Shown here piece by piece: positions 27,565 to 36,183 of a stretch of 64,000 nt of DNA. Numbering within the stretch: the stretch's first letter is position 1; each line of letters starts with the position of its first letter. Where the stretch lies: contig JALHPC010000001.1 in the NCBI GenBank assembly GCA_022842685.1, positions 74,905-138,904 of the forward strand, written 5' to 3'. The stretch comes from Candidatus Kapaibacterium sp. Its GTDB lineage: Bacteria; Bacteroidota; Ignavibacteria; Kapaibacteriales; Kapaibacteriaceae. The notes under the pieces are model-generated. The model searched no databases and had not been told where the DNA came from. It worked only from the letters and a program-made list of their open reading frames with translations. Made by a program: the position numbers and the translations under genes.

Positions 27565-28104
27565 TTATTCGGCGAGGGCTGCCTCGACGTCGCGACGAAT
27601 CTCGTCGCTCATCGGGTCGACGCGGCTGCCATAGCGCTTAATCACACGGCCGTCCTTGCCAACAAGGAACTTCTCGAAGTTCCATGCAATCTCGCCAGCC
27701 GGTACGGCTTGATGTCCGCCCGTAAGCCACGCAAACAGCGGGTGAATCGATGCCCCCTTTACAACAACCTTCGAAAACATGGGGAAGGTAACATTGTACT
27801 TGAGAGAACAGAACTCCTTGATTTCTGCATCGGTACCGGGTTCTTGTGCGCCAAACTCATTGGCTGGGAAGCCAAGCACTGCGAAGCCCTTGTCTGCATA
27901 GGCATCATGCAACTTCTGCATGGGCGCATACTGCTTGGTATAGCCGCAAAAACTCGCTACGTTTACTACCAACACCACCTTACCGTTAAACGCTGAAAGG
28001 GGCGTCGGCTGGCCGTCGATCGACGATGCGGAAAACTCGTGAAACGAAGATGGCGTTGTGGATGCAATGGTCATGGCTGTTATCGCTGTAAGTAGGGCGT
28101 GCAT
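27565..28104 (-). CDS. Glutathione-peroxidase-family thiol peroxidase
   Basis: 179 residues. The start chosen (MHALLTAITAMTIAST) gives a signal-peptide-like N-terminus, suggesting a periplasmic or lipid-exposed enzyme. The peroxidatic residue is Cys53 (VASFCGYTKQY) in place of selenocysteine, the PANEFGAQEPG motif carries the conserved Gln, and WNFEKFLV supplies the Trp/Asn. Such Cys enzymes usually use thioredoxin rather than glutathione (family knowledge). It lies 26 bases after mnmM on the same strand and may share its transcript. Confidence 0.92.
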   Translation of the reverse strand: MHALLTAITAMTIASTTPSSFHEFSASSIDGQPTPLSAFNGKVVLVVNVASFCGYTKQYAPMQKLHDAYADKGFAVLGFPANEFGAQEPGTDAEIKEFCSLKYNVTFPMFSKVVVKGASIHPLFAWLTGGHQAVPAGEIAWNFEKFLVGKDGRVIKRYGSRVDPMSDEIRRDVEAALAE

Positions 28105-28130
28105 GGGAGTTCTTGTTGGTGAAGGCGCTG

Positions 28131-28715
28131 TTAACGTCGAAGGATGTCTAGCGGTTCCTCTGCGGCAGCAAAAGCGAATATCACAGGGGCAGAACCGTCG
28201 CGGTTGATACATCGCGTTTCCATGCACAGACCTTGCGGCGGAGGTATTGAGGCAAACGAGGCGCGCACGGCATCGAGCTCGCGCTGGCCCTCGTCGTGGC
28301 GATAGCACACGACGGTGATGAGGCCGTCGGGAGCCAGCAGCTGCCGAGCCGCATTGATAGCCGCGACTGTAGTTGACGCCATGGTGGTAATGGCATGATC
28401 GCTACCGGGCAGGTATCCCAAGTTAAACGTAACGGCACGCACGTTGCCGTGCATTGCTCGCGGAATAACGTCGAGCATCGATTCGTGTCCGCAGCGATGT
28501 AACGTGGCAGTAAGTCCGGCCTTGGCAAGCTTGGCGGCGGCAACATCAAGAGCAACCTGTTGAACATCGAAGCCAACAACGGTGCCACTTGGCCCTACAA
28601 GGCCAGCAAGAACAAGGGTGTCGTTACCGTTGCCAACGGTTGCGTCGATGGCCGCATCGCCCGGTACAAGGTGGGCACGCAGAAGATGATGAACGTAGCT
28701 TACGGGACTATACAT
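28131..28715 (-). CDS. mnmM: tRNA wobble-uridine methyltransferase, MnmM-like
   Basis: Class I SAM methyltransferase of the YtqB/MnmM family, 194 residues. MnmM methylates 5-aminomethyl(-2-thio)uridine at tRNA position 34 to the mnm5 form. The family signatures are clear: DATVGNGNDTLVLA at about 24-37 (SAM site), VVGFDVQ, FNLGYLPGSDHAITT at about 97-111 and VVCYRHDEGQRE at about 135-146. I start at ATG 28715, which overlaps the upstream FAD-oxidase gene by 8 bases. An upstream longer frame is not needed. The neighbouring enzyme would supply its substrate. Confidence 0.85.
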   Translation of the reverse strand: MYSPVSYVHHLLRAHLVPGDAAIDATVGNGNDTLVLAGLVGPSGTVVGFDVQQVALDVAAAKLAKAGLTATLHRCGHESMLDVIPRAMHGNVRAVTFNLGYLPGSDHAITTMASTTVAAINAARQLLAPDGLITVVCYRHDEGQRELDAVRASFASIPPPQGLCMETRCINRDGSAPVIFAFAAAEEPLDILRR

Positions 28716-29751
28716 TGTCAGAATAGGGATAGTGGGCAATGTCGATGTCGGCAGGCAACGCCTCGCCATGCACCATATGATTGGCTAGGGCGTTGGCCGC
28801 CCACGGAGCAAGCGAGGCCCCCTTGGTGCCAAGGCCGTTAAGGATGTAGTGGTTAACCTCGGTGGGATGCTGCCCCACGATAGGCCGCCGAGGGAGCACT
28901 GCGGGGCGTATGCCTACGGCGTGATGAACAACGTGCATCGGCCGCGGGCCAAGCAGCGCGGCTGCGGCGTCGAGTAGTTCGCGCCTGAACACGTCGTGAG
29001 GAACACTGTCCAAACGGTCCCAGTCGTATGTTGCTCCAAGTCTGTACAGGTTGCCACCTTGGGGCACAAGCCAAATCCTGCCGGTGACAACGTGTTGCAG
29101 GTCGAGATCGGGAATCGAAACGTCAAGGATGTCGCCGCGCACAGGAGCAAACGGCAGCCAGCGCCAGCGTTTGTCGCTGGCTGCATGCCATCCGGTAGCC
29201 CAAACAACAGCGCCTTGCTGGCTCTCATTGTGGCCAACGATTCTGTGGCTTACCGTTGAGCCGTTACGTTGGAGCCAATGATGCATGGCCTCGACAAAGG
29301 CGACGGTGTTGACGGTATAGGCCTGAACGTCGACCGCCCCAAAGGGCATGTCGATGCCGTGGTGTGAACCTGCGTCAACAAGGCGCAGGTTCATCCAGTC
29401 GTACTCGCCTTCGTGCAAGCGCTGACGAACGCGCCGAAGTGAATCGGCATCGCGAATTACGCGCCATAGGCGCGTTTCCCGCAGGATGGCGGCGCCTGTG
29501 GCGCGTTCGACGCTACGATATGCCTCGGCCATCCATGGCAAGAGCGTTGCCCCCTGCCATGTGGCTTGGTAACGCGGGCCGGTGATGGGATTCACGAGTC
29601 CGGCTGCAACGCGCGTAGACGTAGTGGGCTCGTTAGCATCGACGAGCAAAATGGTGCAACCACTCTGCACCAGCCACCAGGCCAGCCACGAGCCGGCAAG
29701 GCCAGCGCCGACAATGGTGATATGAGGAGAGGACGCAGACGGACTGTTCAC
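28708..29751 (-). CDS. FAD-dependent oxidoreductase, MnmC2/MnmL-like
   Basis: 347 residues, DAO (glycine-oxidase-like) fold. The dinucleotide-binding motif ITIVGAGLAGSWLAWWL is at the N-terminus. The C-terminal part NGLGTKGASLAPWAANALA then GEALP closely follows the pattern of the MnmC C-terminal oxidase domain, which removes the carboxymethyl group from cmnm5U34. The GTG start at 29751 overlaps the tcdA stop as GTGA, and the gene overlaps mnmM. A generic amino-acid oxidase is the alternative, but the context favours a tRNA role (inference). Confidence 0.7.
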   Translation of the reverse strand: MNSPSASSPHITIVGAGLAGSWLAWWLVQSGCTILLVDANEPTTSTRVAAGLVNPITGPRYQATWQGATLLPWMAEAYRSVERATGAAILRETRLWRVIRDADSLRRVRQRLHEGEYDWMNLRLVDAGSHHGIDMPFGAVDVQAYTVNTVAFVEAMHHWLQRNGSTVSHRIVGHNESQQGAVVWATGWHAASDKRWRWLPFAPVRGDILDVSIPDLDLQHVVTGRIWLVPQGGNLYRLGATYDWDRLDSVPHDVFRRELLDAAAALLGPRPMHVVHHAVGIRPAVLPRRPIVGQHPTEVNHYILNGLGTKGASLAPWAANALANHMVHGEALPADIDIAHYPYSDNV

Positions 29752-30515
29752 GTTCGTCCGGCAAGATGAAGGATGGCAGCGCTGGCGCATGCACCGCCAA
29801 AGGCAGCGGGAAGCCAGGGCACAGTGCCAAAGGCCGATTTCTTGAAGTTCGTACCGTCGGTAAACATGATGCTGTCTTCGTCGGTCTGCTCGAGCGAATA
29901 CACGGCGGTTACGCCGGTGTAGATGCCGTGGCGCTTGAGGCGCTTGCGCACGTAGCGAGCCAGCGGATCGCGCTGCGTTTCGGAGATATCGGCAATGCGA
30001 ATGAGCGACGGGTCGACCTTACCGCCAGCGCCCATGCTGGAAACGATGAAGTAACCGCGCTGCAGGGCAGCCATGATGAGGTATAACTTCGGGGTAACTG
30101 AGTCGATAGCGTCAACAACGGCATCATACTTCGTAGCAAGAACACGATCCATTCTGTCGGGCATCATGAACTCCCGCATCGTTATAACGCGCACGTCAGG
30201 ATTGATGTCTCGCAAGCGGTCACGCATGACGTCGACCTTGTACTTCCCTTCGGTGCTAGACAAGGCGCAAAGCTGGCGATTGCGGTTTGAAGGGTCGACG
30301 ACGTCGCCGTCGGCAATGGTGATCCGGCCAACGCCAGCTCGCACAAGGTACTCTGCGCAGTACGATCCTACGCCACCCTGGCCCATCACAAGAACGTGGG
30401 CCGAGCGAAGTGCGTCGCAGGCCTCGTCGCCCAGCAGCAGTCGCGTACGCGACGTCCACGTGCCGTCTGTCATGGCCTGCAAACGCGACTGGTAGTCGAT
30501 TGATGGATCGCGCAT
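29748..30515 (-). CDS. tcdA: tRNA threonylcarbamoyladenosine dehydratase TcdA-like
   Basis: E1-like enzyme that cyclises t6A to ct6A at tRNA position 37, 255 residues. It has the Rossmann ATP site VLVMGQGGVGSYCAEYLVRAG, the DPSNRNRQ motif, DAIDSVTPK, SSMGAGGKVDPSLIRIADIS (TcdA signature) and DPLARYVRKRLK. The start ATG at 30515 (MRDPSIDYQS) is fixed by a promoter box that ends only 3 bases before it; an ATG at 30473 is also possible. It is the first of three overlapping genes (tcdA, FAD oxidase, mnmM). Confidence 0.92.
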   Translation of the reverse strand: MRDPSIDYQSRLQAMTDGTWTSRTRLLLGDEACDALRSAHVLVMGQGGVGSYCAEYLVRAGVGRITIADGDVVDPSNRNRQLCALSSTEGKYKVDVMRDRLRDINPDVRVITMREFMMPDRMDRVLATKYDAVVDAIDSVTPKLYLIMAALQRGYFIVSSMGAGGKVDPSLIRIADISETQRDPLARYVRKRLKRHGIYTGVTAVYSLEQTDEDSIMFTDGTNFKKSAFGTVPWLPAAFGGACASAAILHLAGRT

Positions 30516-30518
30516 ATG

Positions 30519-30526
30519 CAAAGGTA
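30519..30526 (-). promoter_or_regulatory. Promoter box of tcdA, leaderless arrangement
   Basis: TACCTTTG on the minus strand matches TAnnTTTG and ends 3 bases before the ATG. The transcript would start at or within a few bases of the start codon. Confidence 0.6.
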
Positions 30527-30572
30527 CGGCGCTTCGCGCGGGCGAATGGGGAGTCTTCACAGGCACGATTGC

Positions 30573-30615
30573 GACGCATACATGTGTGTTACAACACATA
30601 TCTGCATTATGCGTC
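30573..30615. promoter_or_regulatory. Nested palindromes between tcdA and the FMN reductase
   Basis: The outer arms GACGCATA (30573-30580) and TATGCGTC (30608-30615) are perfect inverted repeats. Inside them ATGTGT and ACACAT flank a core TGTGTTACAACACA (30585-30598), a second perfect inverted repeat. It lies about 60-70 bases from both divergent start codons, the usual place for a shared operator. Confidence 0.5.
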
Positions 30616-30659
30616 TTGTGCGCCTTTCCTATCCGTTATTCCACCTTTTTCCTCTTCAC

Positions 30660-31217
30660 ATGAACTTTGCTGCCATTTCTGGTTCGCTTCGCACAACATC
30701 GTATAACACAGGACTGCTGCGCGCCGCTGCCGGCATTCTCGATGGCCACACGGTCGATATCATCGATTGGAGCAATGTGCCCGTGTTTAACCAAGACAAC
30801 GAGGCACTGGGCGACCCGCCATCGGTAGCCGACGTGCGTGCGCGGATAGCTGCTGCCGATGCGTTGATTATTGCCACGCCAGAGTACAACTACTCGTTCC
30901 CGGGTGGACTAAAGAACGTCCTCGACTGGATGTCGCGCAGCGCGGTTAAGCCACTCAACGAAAAGCCCGTTCTTGTAATCGGCGCCAGTGGCGGCAATTA
31001 CGGCACGGTGCGCGCTCAACTTGCGCTGCGCCAAGTGCTCACCCACATGAATGCCCATGCGCTACACCGCCCCGAGTTGCTTGTTACACAAGCACGAACG
31101 AAGTTTAGCGACGATGGCACCCTGACTGATACCGCTACACTTGAGGTGTTTGCCAAAGTCCTTGCCGCGTTCGTGGATTGGACAACTCGCATGAATGCCC
31201 CCGTAACCACAACCTGA
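30660..31217 (+). CDS. NADPH-dependent FMN reductase family protein
   Basis: Flavodoxin-fold flavoprotein, 185 residues. The FMN phosphate loop reads ISGSLRTTSYNTGLL at the N-terminus and the second flavin-contacting motif is TPEYNYSFPGGLKNVLDW (about residues 77-94). Family members reduce quinones, azo compounds or chromate. The start ATG 30660 gives MNFAAISGSL; the longer frame has no support. It is followed after 24 bases by a pirin gene on the same strand, suggesting a small redox-stress operon. Confidence 0.92.
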   Translation: MNFAAISGSLRTTSYNTGLLRAAAGILDGHTVDIIDWSNVPVFNQDNEALGDPPSVADVRARIAAADALIIATPEYNYSFPGGLKNVLDWMSRSAVKPLNEKPVLVIGASGGNYGTVRAQLALRQVLTHMNAHALHRPELLVTQARTKFSDDGTLTDTATLEVFAKVLAAFVDWTTRMNAPVTTT

Positions 31218-31241
31218 TCGTAATCCAGAAAGTCCTATCTC

Positions 31242-31946
31242 ATGAACACAGTCATTTGGAAGGCCAGCGAACGCGGAACAACGAACATCGGCTGGCTGCG
31301 CAGTCATCATGGCTTTAGCTTTGGTGGATATCGCAATCCGAACAACATGCACTTTGGGCGCTTACGTGTGTTTAACGACGACAGCGTTGCGCCGGGCGCT
31401 GGCTTTGGAACCCATGGTCACGAGAACATGGAGATTATCTCGATCCCGCTCAAAGGCACCATCGTTCATCGCGATAGTCTAGGCCACGAAAGTCCACTTC
31501 GGCCGGGCGACGTTCAGGCAATGTCGGCCGGCAAGGGCATTCTCCATTCGGAGTTTAACGGCTCGGACACCGACGATCTTGAGTTCCTACAGATCTGGAT
31601 CATGCCTAACACGCTAGGCGTTGCACCCCGTTACGCGGAAACTACTATCGGCTGGCCTTTTCCACTGGGCGTTACACAAGTGGTTGGCCCCCGAGGCGGC
31701 AACGCTCCGTTAACCATTCACCAAGACGCTTCCCTGTCGATCGTGCGGCTTTCTGACGGTGACAACACCGAGTTGGCCATCGCGCCGGGCCGGCTTGGCT
31801 ACGTCTTTCTTGTCGAGGGAAGCGCAAACATTGCGGGCGTTGATGCAGAGAAGCGCGACGCTGTGGGGTTTGTATCGAACGGGGCTACTGGTCTTACCGC
31901 CAAGGGCGAGGCCATTGCCGTCATTATCGACTTGCCCGCCGAGTAA
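31242..31946 (+). CDS. Pirin-family protein (YhhW-like)
   Basis: 234-residue bicupin. The metal-binding cupin motif in the first domain is GTHGHENMEIISIPLKG with a second His in IVHRDSLGH. YhhW-type pirins act as quercetin dioxygenases in vitro, and other pirins act as redox cofactors of regulators, so the exact role is open. It follows the FMN reductase by 24 bases. Its 3' end overlaps the convergent P-type ATPase gene by 23 bases. Confidence 0.92.
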   Translation: MNTVIWKASERGTTNIGWLRSHHGFSFGGYRNPNNMHFGRLRVFNDDSVAPGAGFGTHGHENMEIISIPLKGTIVHRDSLGHESPLRPGDVQAMSAGKGILHSEFNGSDTDDLEFLQIWIMPNTLGVAPRYAETTIGWPFPLGVTQVVGPRGGNAPLTIHQDASLSIVRLSDGDNTELAIAPGRLGYVFLVEGSANIAGVDAEKRDAVGFVSNGATGLTAKGEAIAVIIDLPAE

Positions 31947-34638
31947 CGTATCGGCGCAGACGCTTTTCGAACGACACTAGAACAAGGACGATCAGGCCGC
32001 TGCCATAGGCCAGCAACCACGACGTGCCGTCTACTGGCGCGGTTTTGAATAACACGTTCATAAACGGCACGTGCGTAAAGCCGAGTTGCAACACGGCCAT
32101 AAGAGCAGCGCCGCCCCACACGTAGGCATTCGAGAAGTAGCCAACGACGCGCGTGGGAGCCAAGAGCGTCCGACAGGCAAACAAATAGAAGATCGCCATA
32201 ATCACGAAGCCGTTGGCGGCCGCTGTCCGTGCTACGTCGAGACTATTTCCGCGCAACAACTCTACTTTGTACAGCGCGAACGACAAGATGAGCAGAAGAA
32301 TCCCAACGAACAACGTTCGCATAACGAGATCCCGCCCAATCAGCGGCTCGTGTACGTTGCGTGGTGGCTGGTCCATCACATCTGGCTGACGTGGCTCGAA
32401 GGCCAACGGCAGTCCAAGAATGACGGCTGTCGTCATGTTAATCCACAAGATTTGCACCGGCAGAATTGGCAGGTCCAGCCCCAGGGCAATCGCAACAACA
32501 ATCACAAGTCCTTCGCCGATGTTCGTCGGTATTGTCCATACAATGAACTTCAGCAGATTGCTGAACACCGTGCGGCCTTCTTCGACGGCATTAACAATCG
32601 TCGCAAAATTGTCGTCGGTTAACACCATGTCGCTTGCGTCCTTCGCCACCTCGGTGCCAGTGCGGCCCATGGCCACGCCGATGTCGGCTTTGCGCAAAGC
32701 TGGCGCGTCATTCACTCCGTCGCCTGTCATGGCAACAACTTCTTTGTGCTCCTGTAATGCTTCCACTAGTCGAAGCTTTTGCTCGGGCGACGTTCGAGCG
32801 AACACATTTACGTCGTGAGCAACTGCTTTAAACTCGTCAGCGCCCATTGCCGCAAGCTCCCCGCCCGTTACCGCCACCAAGCGTCCATTAACGTGCTTGC
32901 CCGTCATGCCAAGTTGCTGGGCAATGGTCGATGCCGTAGCTGCATGGTCGCCCGTAATCATCTTTACAGTAATGCCAGCTCGCTGGCACGCAGCAATGGC
33001 CTGCTTAGCTTCATCGCGTGGAGGGTCAACCATGGCCACTAAGCCGCAGAACACAAGTTCTTCAACATCGTCTCGCGATAGTTTGCGGACGTCTGCGCTA
33101 ACAGCGCGCATTGCCATGGCAATCACACGCAGCCCTTGTTCGCTTAGCTTGGCAGCGGCATCCTCTACACGATCGAGCGGCCGTTGCTGAACCGAACCAT
33201 CTGCTTCAAGCACAGCCGAACAGCGTGATACAACGGCCTCGACGCTCCCCTTCATCAGGAGCAACGATTGGTCTCCGTTTCTGTGCAGTGTTGCCATATA
33301 CTGATGTTCCGAAGAGAACGGGATCTCATCCACCTTCGGACGCATCTCCTCCTCGACGGCGCGGGTAAAACCGCCCTTTCCAGCCATAACAATCAAGGCC
33401 GCTTCGGTAGGGTCGCCCACAACGTCGGCATTGCCCGCAGCGTCAACATGTACGCTGGCCGTGCTGCACAGCACCGACGTGCGCATGCACAACTCCAAGG
33501 CAGCATCGTGTCCTACCTTGGCCCGATGTCCATCATGTGTAATCTGTCCCTCGGCGCCGTAGCCCGTACCGGTAACCAGGTACCTATAGCTAGCAGTAAG
33601 CACCTCGGTTACCGTCATCTGGTTTTGCGTTAGCGTGCCGGTTTTGTCGGAACAGATAACCGTCGTACTGCCCAAGGTTTCCACCGACGATAGCGTTCGG
33701 ATAATGGCTCGTCGCTTCGCCATTTGATTGACACCGATAGCCAAAATAATCGTCACAGCCGCAGGCAAGCCCTCGGGGATGGCTCCCACACTAAGCGCCA
33801 CAGCAGCCAGCAGCATGTCCAGCACGGTACCGCCACGCAACATCCCCACGCCAAACGTCGCAGCAGCCAACACCAGAATCGCTATCAGCAGAATCTTCGA
33901 AAAGCCCTCAATGGTCTTGGTAAGGGGCGTCGCTAAACTTACGGTGTCTGCAAGCAGCGTGCTAATCGCCCCTACTTCGGTCGACGAGCCAGTGGCAACC
34001 ACAACGCCTGTAGCCATGCCAAACGTAACGGCCGTCGAAGAATAGGCCATATTGGTGCGGTCGGCAACAACGGCGTTCTCGGCCACGGGCAACGTCTGCT
34101 TTTCTACTGGCACACTTTCGCCGGTAAGTGCAGCCTCGGCCACGGCAGCATCCCTGCACGAAACAATGCGCAGGTCTGCCGGCACCTTGTCGCCCGCCTC
34201 GAGAACAACAATGTCGCCTGGCACGAGCTCCCACGCAGCTACACGCACGTTCTTGCCATCGCGACGCACAGTACACTCTGTTCCTACCGTCTCCGCTAGC
34301 GAGCGCAACGCATTTACGGCTTTCTCCTCTTGGAAAAACCCAATAATGGCATTCACAAGCACCACACCAAGGATCACGCCTGCGTCGGCAATGCCCCCTA
34401 CAACAACGGTAAGGCCAGCGGCGACAAGTAGGACGATAACGAGCGGGCTGGTGAACTGGGCGCCGAAGCGCTGAAGGGCGCTCTTGCCAGACTGTTCACG
34501 AAGACGATTCTCACCATACTGCACCCTGCGCTTCTCGACCTCTGCCGCCTCAAGGCCATGCAAAGGGTCAACGCCAAAGTGGTCGATCACGACGTTGGCA
34601 TCGAGGGCATGCCAAGCTTGTTGGGACGTTGTATTCAT
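31924..34638 (-). CDS. P-type cation-transporting ATPase (P2A-like)
   Basis: 904 residues, inner membrane ion pump. The cation ATPase N-terminal domain (1-70), actuator motif TGES in AALTGESVPV, phosphorylation site CSDKTGTLTQNQ, hinge MTGDGVNDAPAL and about ten membrane segments are all present. The TM4 motif is AIPEGLPAAV, as in calcium pumps. The TM6 stretch reads WINMTTAVILGLPLAFEP rather than the NxxTD form of true Ca2+-ATPases; this variant is seen in CtpF-like bacterial pumps. Ion specificity is therefore uncertain (Ca2+, Mn2+ or Na+). It lies 10 bases after... the hutH stop side is at 34648 on the same strand, so both could share a transcript. Confidence 0.93.
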   Translation of the reverse strand: MNTTSQQAWHALDANVVIDHFGVDPLHGLEAAEVEKRRVQYGENRLREQSGKSALQRFGAQFTSPLVIVLLVAAGLTVVVGGIADAGVILGVVLVNAIIGFFQEEKAVNALRSLAETVGTECTVRRDGKNVRVAAWELVPGDIVVLEAGDKVPADLRIVSCRDAAVAEAALTGESVPVEKQTLPVAENAVVADRTNMAYSSTAVTFGMATGVVVATGSSTEVGAISTLLADTVSLATPLTKTIEGFSKILLIAILVLAAATFGVGMLRGGTVLDMLLAAVALSVGAIPEGLPAAVTIILAIGVNQMAKRRAIIRTLSSVETLGSTTVICSDKTGTLTQNQMTVTEVLTASYRYLVTGTGYGAEGQITHDGHRAKVGHDAALELCMRTSVLCSTASVHVDAAGNADVVGDPTEAALIVMAGKGGFTRAVEEEMRPKVDEIPFSSEHQYMATLHRNGDQSLLLMKGSVEAVVSRCSAVLEADGSVQQRPLDRVEDAAAKLSEQGLRVIAMAMRAVSADVRKLSRDDVEELVFCGLVAMVDPPRDEAKQAIAACQRAGITVKMITGDHAATASTIAQQLGMTGKHVNGRLVAVTGGELAAMGADEFKAVAHDVNVFARTSPEQKLRLVEALQEHKEVVAMTGDGVNDAPALRKADIGVAMGRTGTEVAKDASDMVLTDDNFATIVNAVEEGRTVFSNLLKFIVWTIPTNIGEGLVIVVAIALGLDLPILPVQILWINMTTAVILGLPLAFEPRQPDVMDQPPRNVHEPLIGRDLVMRTLFVGILLLILSFALYKVELLRGNSLDVARTAAANGFVIMAIFYLFACRTLLAPTRVVGYFSNAYVWGGAALMAVLQLGFTHVPFMNVLFKTAPVDGTSWLLAYGSGLIVLVLVSFEKRLRRYVTRRASR

Positions 34639-34647
34639 GCGATAGAG

Positions 34648-36180
34648 CTACTGAAGAGCGTCCGACACAGATATGACGATGTCGCCGCTGGCAACAACGG
34701 TCTCAACTGCCTCCATGTCCAGATACAGCACACGGTCGTGGTCGGTAAACGGCACCACGCTTCGCACGATCTCCATTACTCGTTCGAGTACTTGGCTGGT
34801 GCGTAACGGCCGCAGGAGGTCGATGGCCTGCGCGGCACACAGTAATTCGATGGAGAGAACGCGCTGCGTATTGGCAATAACTTGGGCCAACTTGCGCGCC
34901 GCAATACTGCCCATCGAGTTATGATCTTCTTGGTTGGCGCTGGTTGGAATACTGTCGACACTTGCAGGGTGTGCAAGGACCTTGTTTTCGGATACCATGG
35001 CGGCAGCCGTGTACTGGGCTATCATCATGCCCGAATGTAGTCCACCACGGGGCGTCAGGAATCTAGGCAAGCCGCTCAGCGCGCTGTTCACCATGCGCTC
35101 GGTTCGACGTTCCGAGATATTGGCAATCTCGGCCATGGCAATGGCCATGTAGTCCAGTACAAGCGCCAATGGCTGACCGTGAAAGTTTCCACCTTCAAGG
35201 TGAATGTCGTCGTCGGCAAATATGAGTGGATTATCAGTGGCACTGTTAATCTCTCGTTCAATAACATCCCACGCATGTCGAATGGCATCACGCGACGCAC
35301 CGTGCACCTGAGGCATGCAGCGTATCGAATATGCATCCTGCACCCTGTCGTCGCCAGTTCGATGCGACTCGCGAATCTGGCTGCCCTCCATGAGGCGCCG
35401 AATGGTTCTGGCGGAATGTCTCTGGCCCGGATGCGGACGCACAGCATGCAGGCGGTCGTCGAAGGCATGGTCTGTGCCTCGCAAGGCATCGGTTGTTAAC
35501 GCGCCAACAATATCGGCGGTGTCTAATAAGCGCTGCGCATCGGCTAATGCAAGACAGCCGTAGGCACTCATCATTTGTGTGCCGTTAATCAGAGCAAGCC
35601 CTTCCTTGGCTGCAAGGCGCACCGGCTCGATACCGTGGCGCCTCAACACAACGTCGCTTGGTTCGCCACTAATCCTGCCGCGCCCAATCAGGGCAAGGGC
35701 AAGATGCGACAACGGTGCAAGGTCGCCACTCGACCCCACAGAGCCATGCATGGGCACATCGGGAATCAGGTTAGCGTTTACCATGGCCACGAGTGCATCC
35801 ACCGTCGATGTTCGTATGCCGCTATAGCCCTTGGCTAATGCATTGATGCGCAAGATCATCATGGCACGAACAACGTCTGCCGGCAATAACGGCCCCATGC
35901 CGGCACTGTGCGAGATAATCAAATTCTCCTGCAACGTCTCGACGTCCGACGCCGGAATAAGCACGTTGGCGAACTCGCCAAAGCCCGTCGTCATGCCATA
36001 CACTACGCGCCCCTCGGCTATCCAGCGTTCTACGGCGGCGCGAGCCGCCTGCATGCGTTCGCGTGCCTCGGGTTGTATGACGACGGTAACAGAAGGGTTG
36101 CGTGCCGCAAACGCGACGTCGGTCGGACGTAGATGGTATCCGTCTAGCTCGAGTTGTTCAATCGTATGCGTCATCATCAA
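34648..36180 (-). CDS. hutH: Histidine ammonia-lyase family enzyme
   Basis: 510 residues. Deaminates an aromatic amino acid using an autocatalytic MIO cofactor. Family motifs are TTGFGEFANVLI, LQENLIISHSAG (the Ser-His pair typical of histidine rather than tyrosine specificity), NGTQMMSAYG and QDAYSIRCMPQVHGA. The MIO triad, normally Ala-Ser-Gly, reads Ser-Ser-Gly at residues 150-152 (GSVGSSGDLAPLSH). Three ATG codons in a row at 36180-36172 make the exact start uncertain. It follows an ATP-grasp gene by 3 bases. No other hut genes are in the window. Confidence 0.92.
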   Translation of the reverse strand: MMMTHTIEQLELDGYHLRPTDVAFAARNPSVTVVIQPEARERMQAARAAVERWIAEGRVVYGMTTGFGEFANVLIPASDVETLQENLIISHSAGMGPLLPADVVRAMMILRINALAKGYSGIRTSTVDALVAMVNANLIPDVPMHGSVGSSGDLAPLSHLALALIGRGRISGEPSDVVLRRHGIEPVRLAAKEGLALINGTQMMSAYGCLALADAQRLLDTADIVGALTTDALRGTDHAFDDRLHAVRPHPGQRHSARTIRRLMEGSQIRESHRTGDDRVQDAYSIRCMPQVHGASRDAIRHAWDVIEREINSATDNPLIFADDDIHLEGGNFHGQPLALVLDYMAIAMAEIANISERRTERMVNSALSGLPRFLTPRGGLHSGMMIAQYTAAAMVSENKVLAHPASVDSIPTSANQEDHNSMGSIAARKLAQVIANTQRVLSIELLCAAQAIDLLRPLRTSQVLERVMEIVRSVVPFTDHDRVLYLDMEAVETVVASGDIVISVSDALQ

Positions 36181-36183
36181 CGC

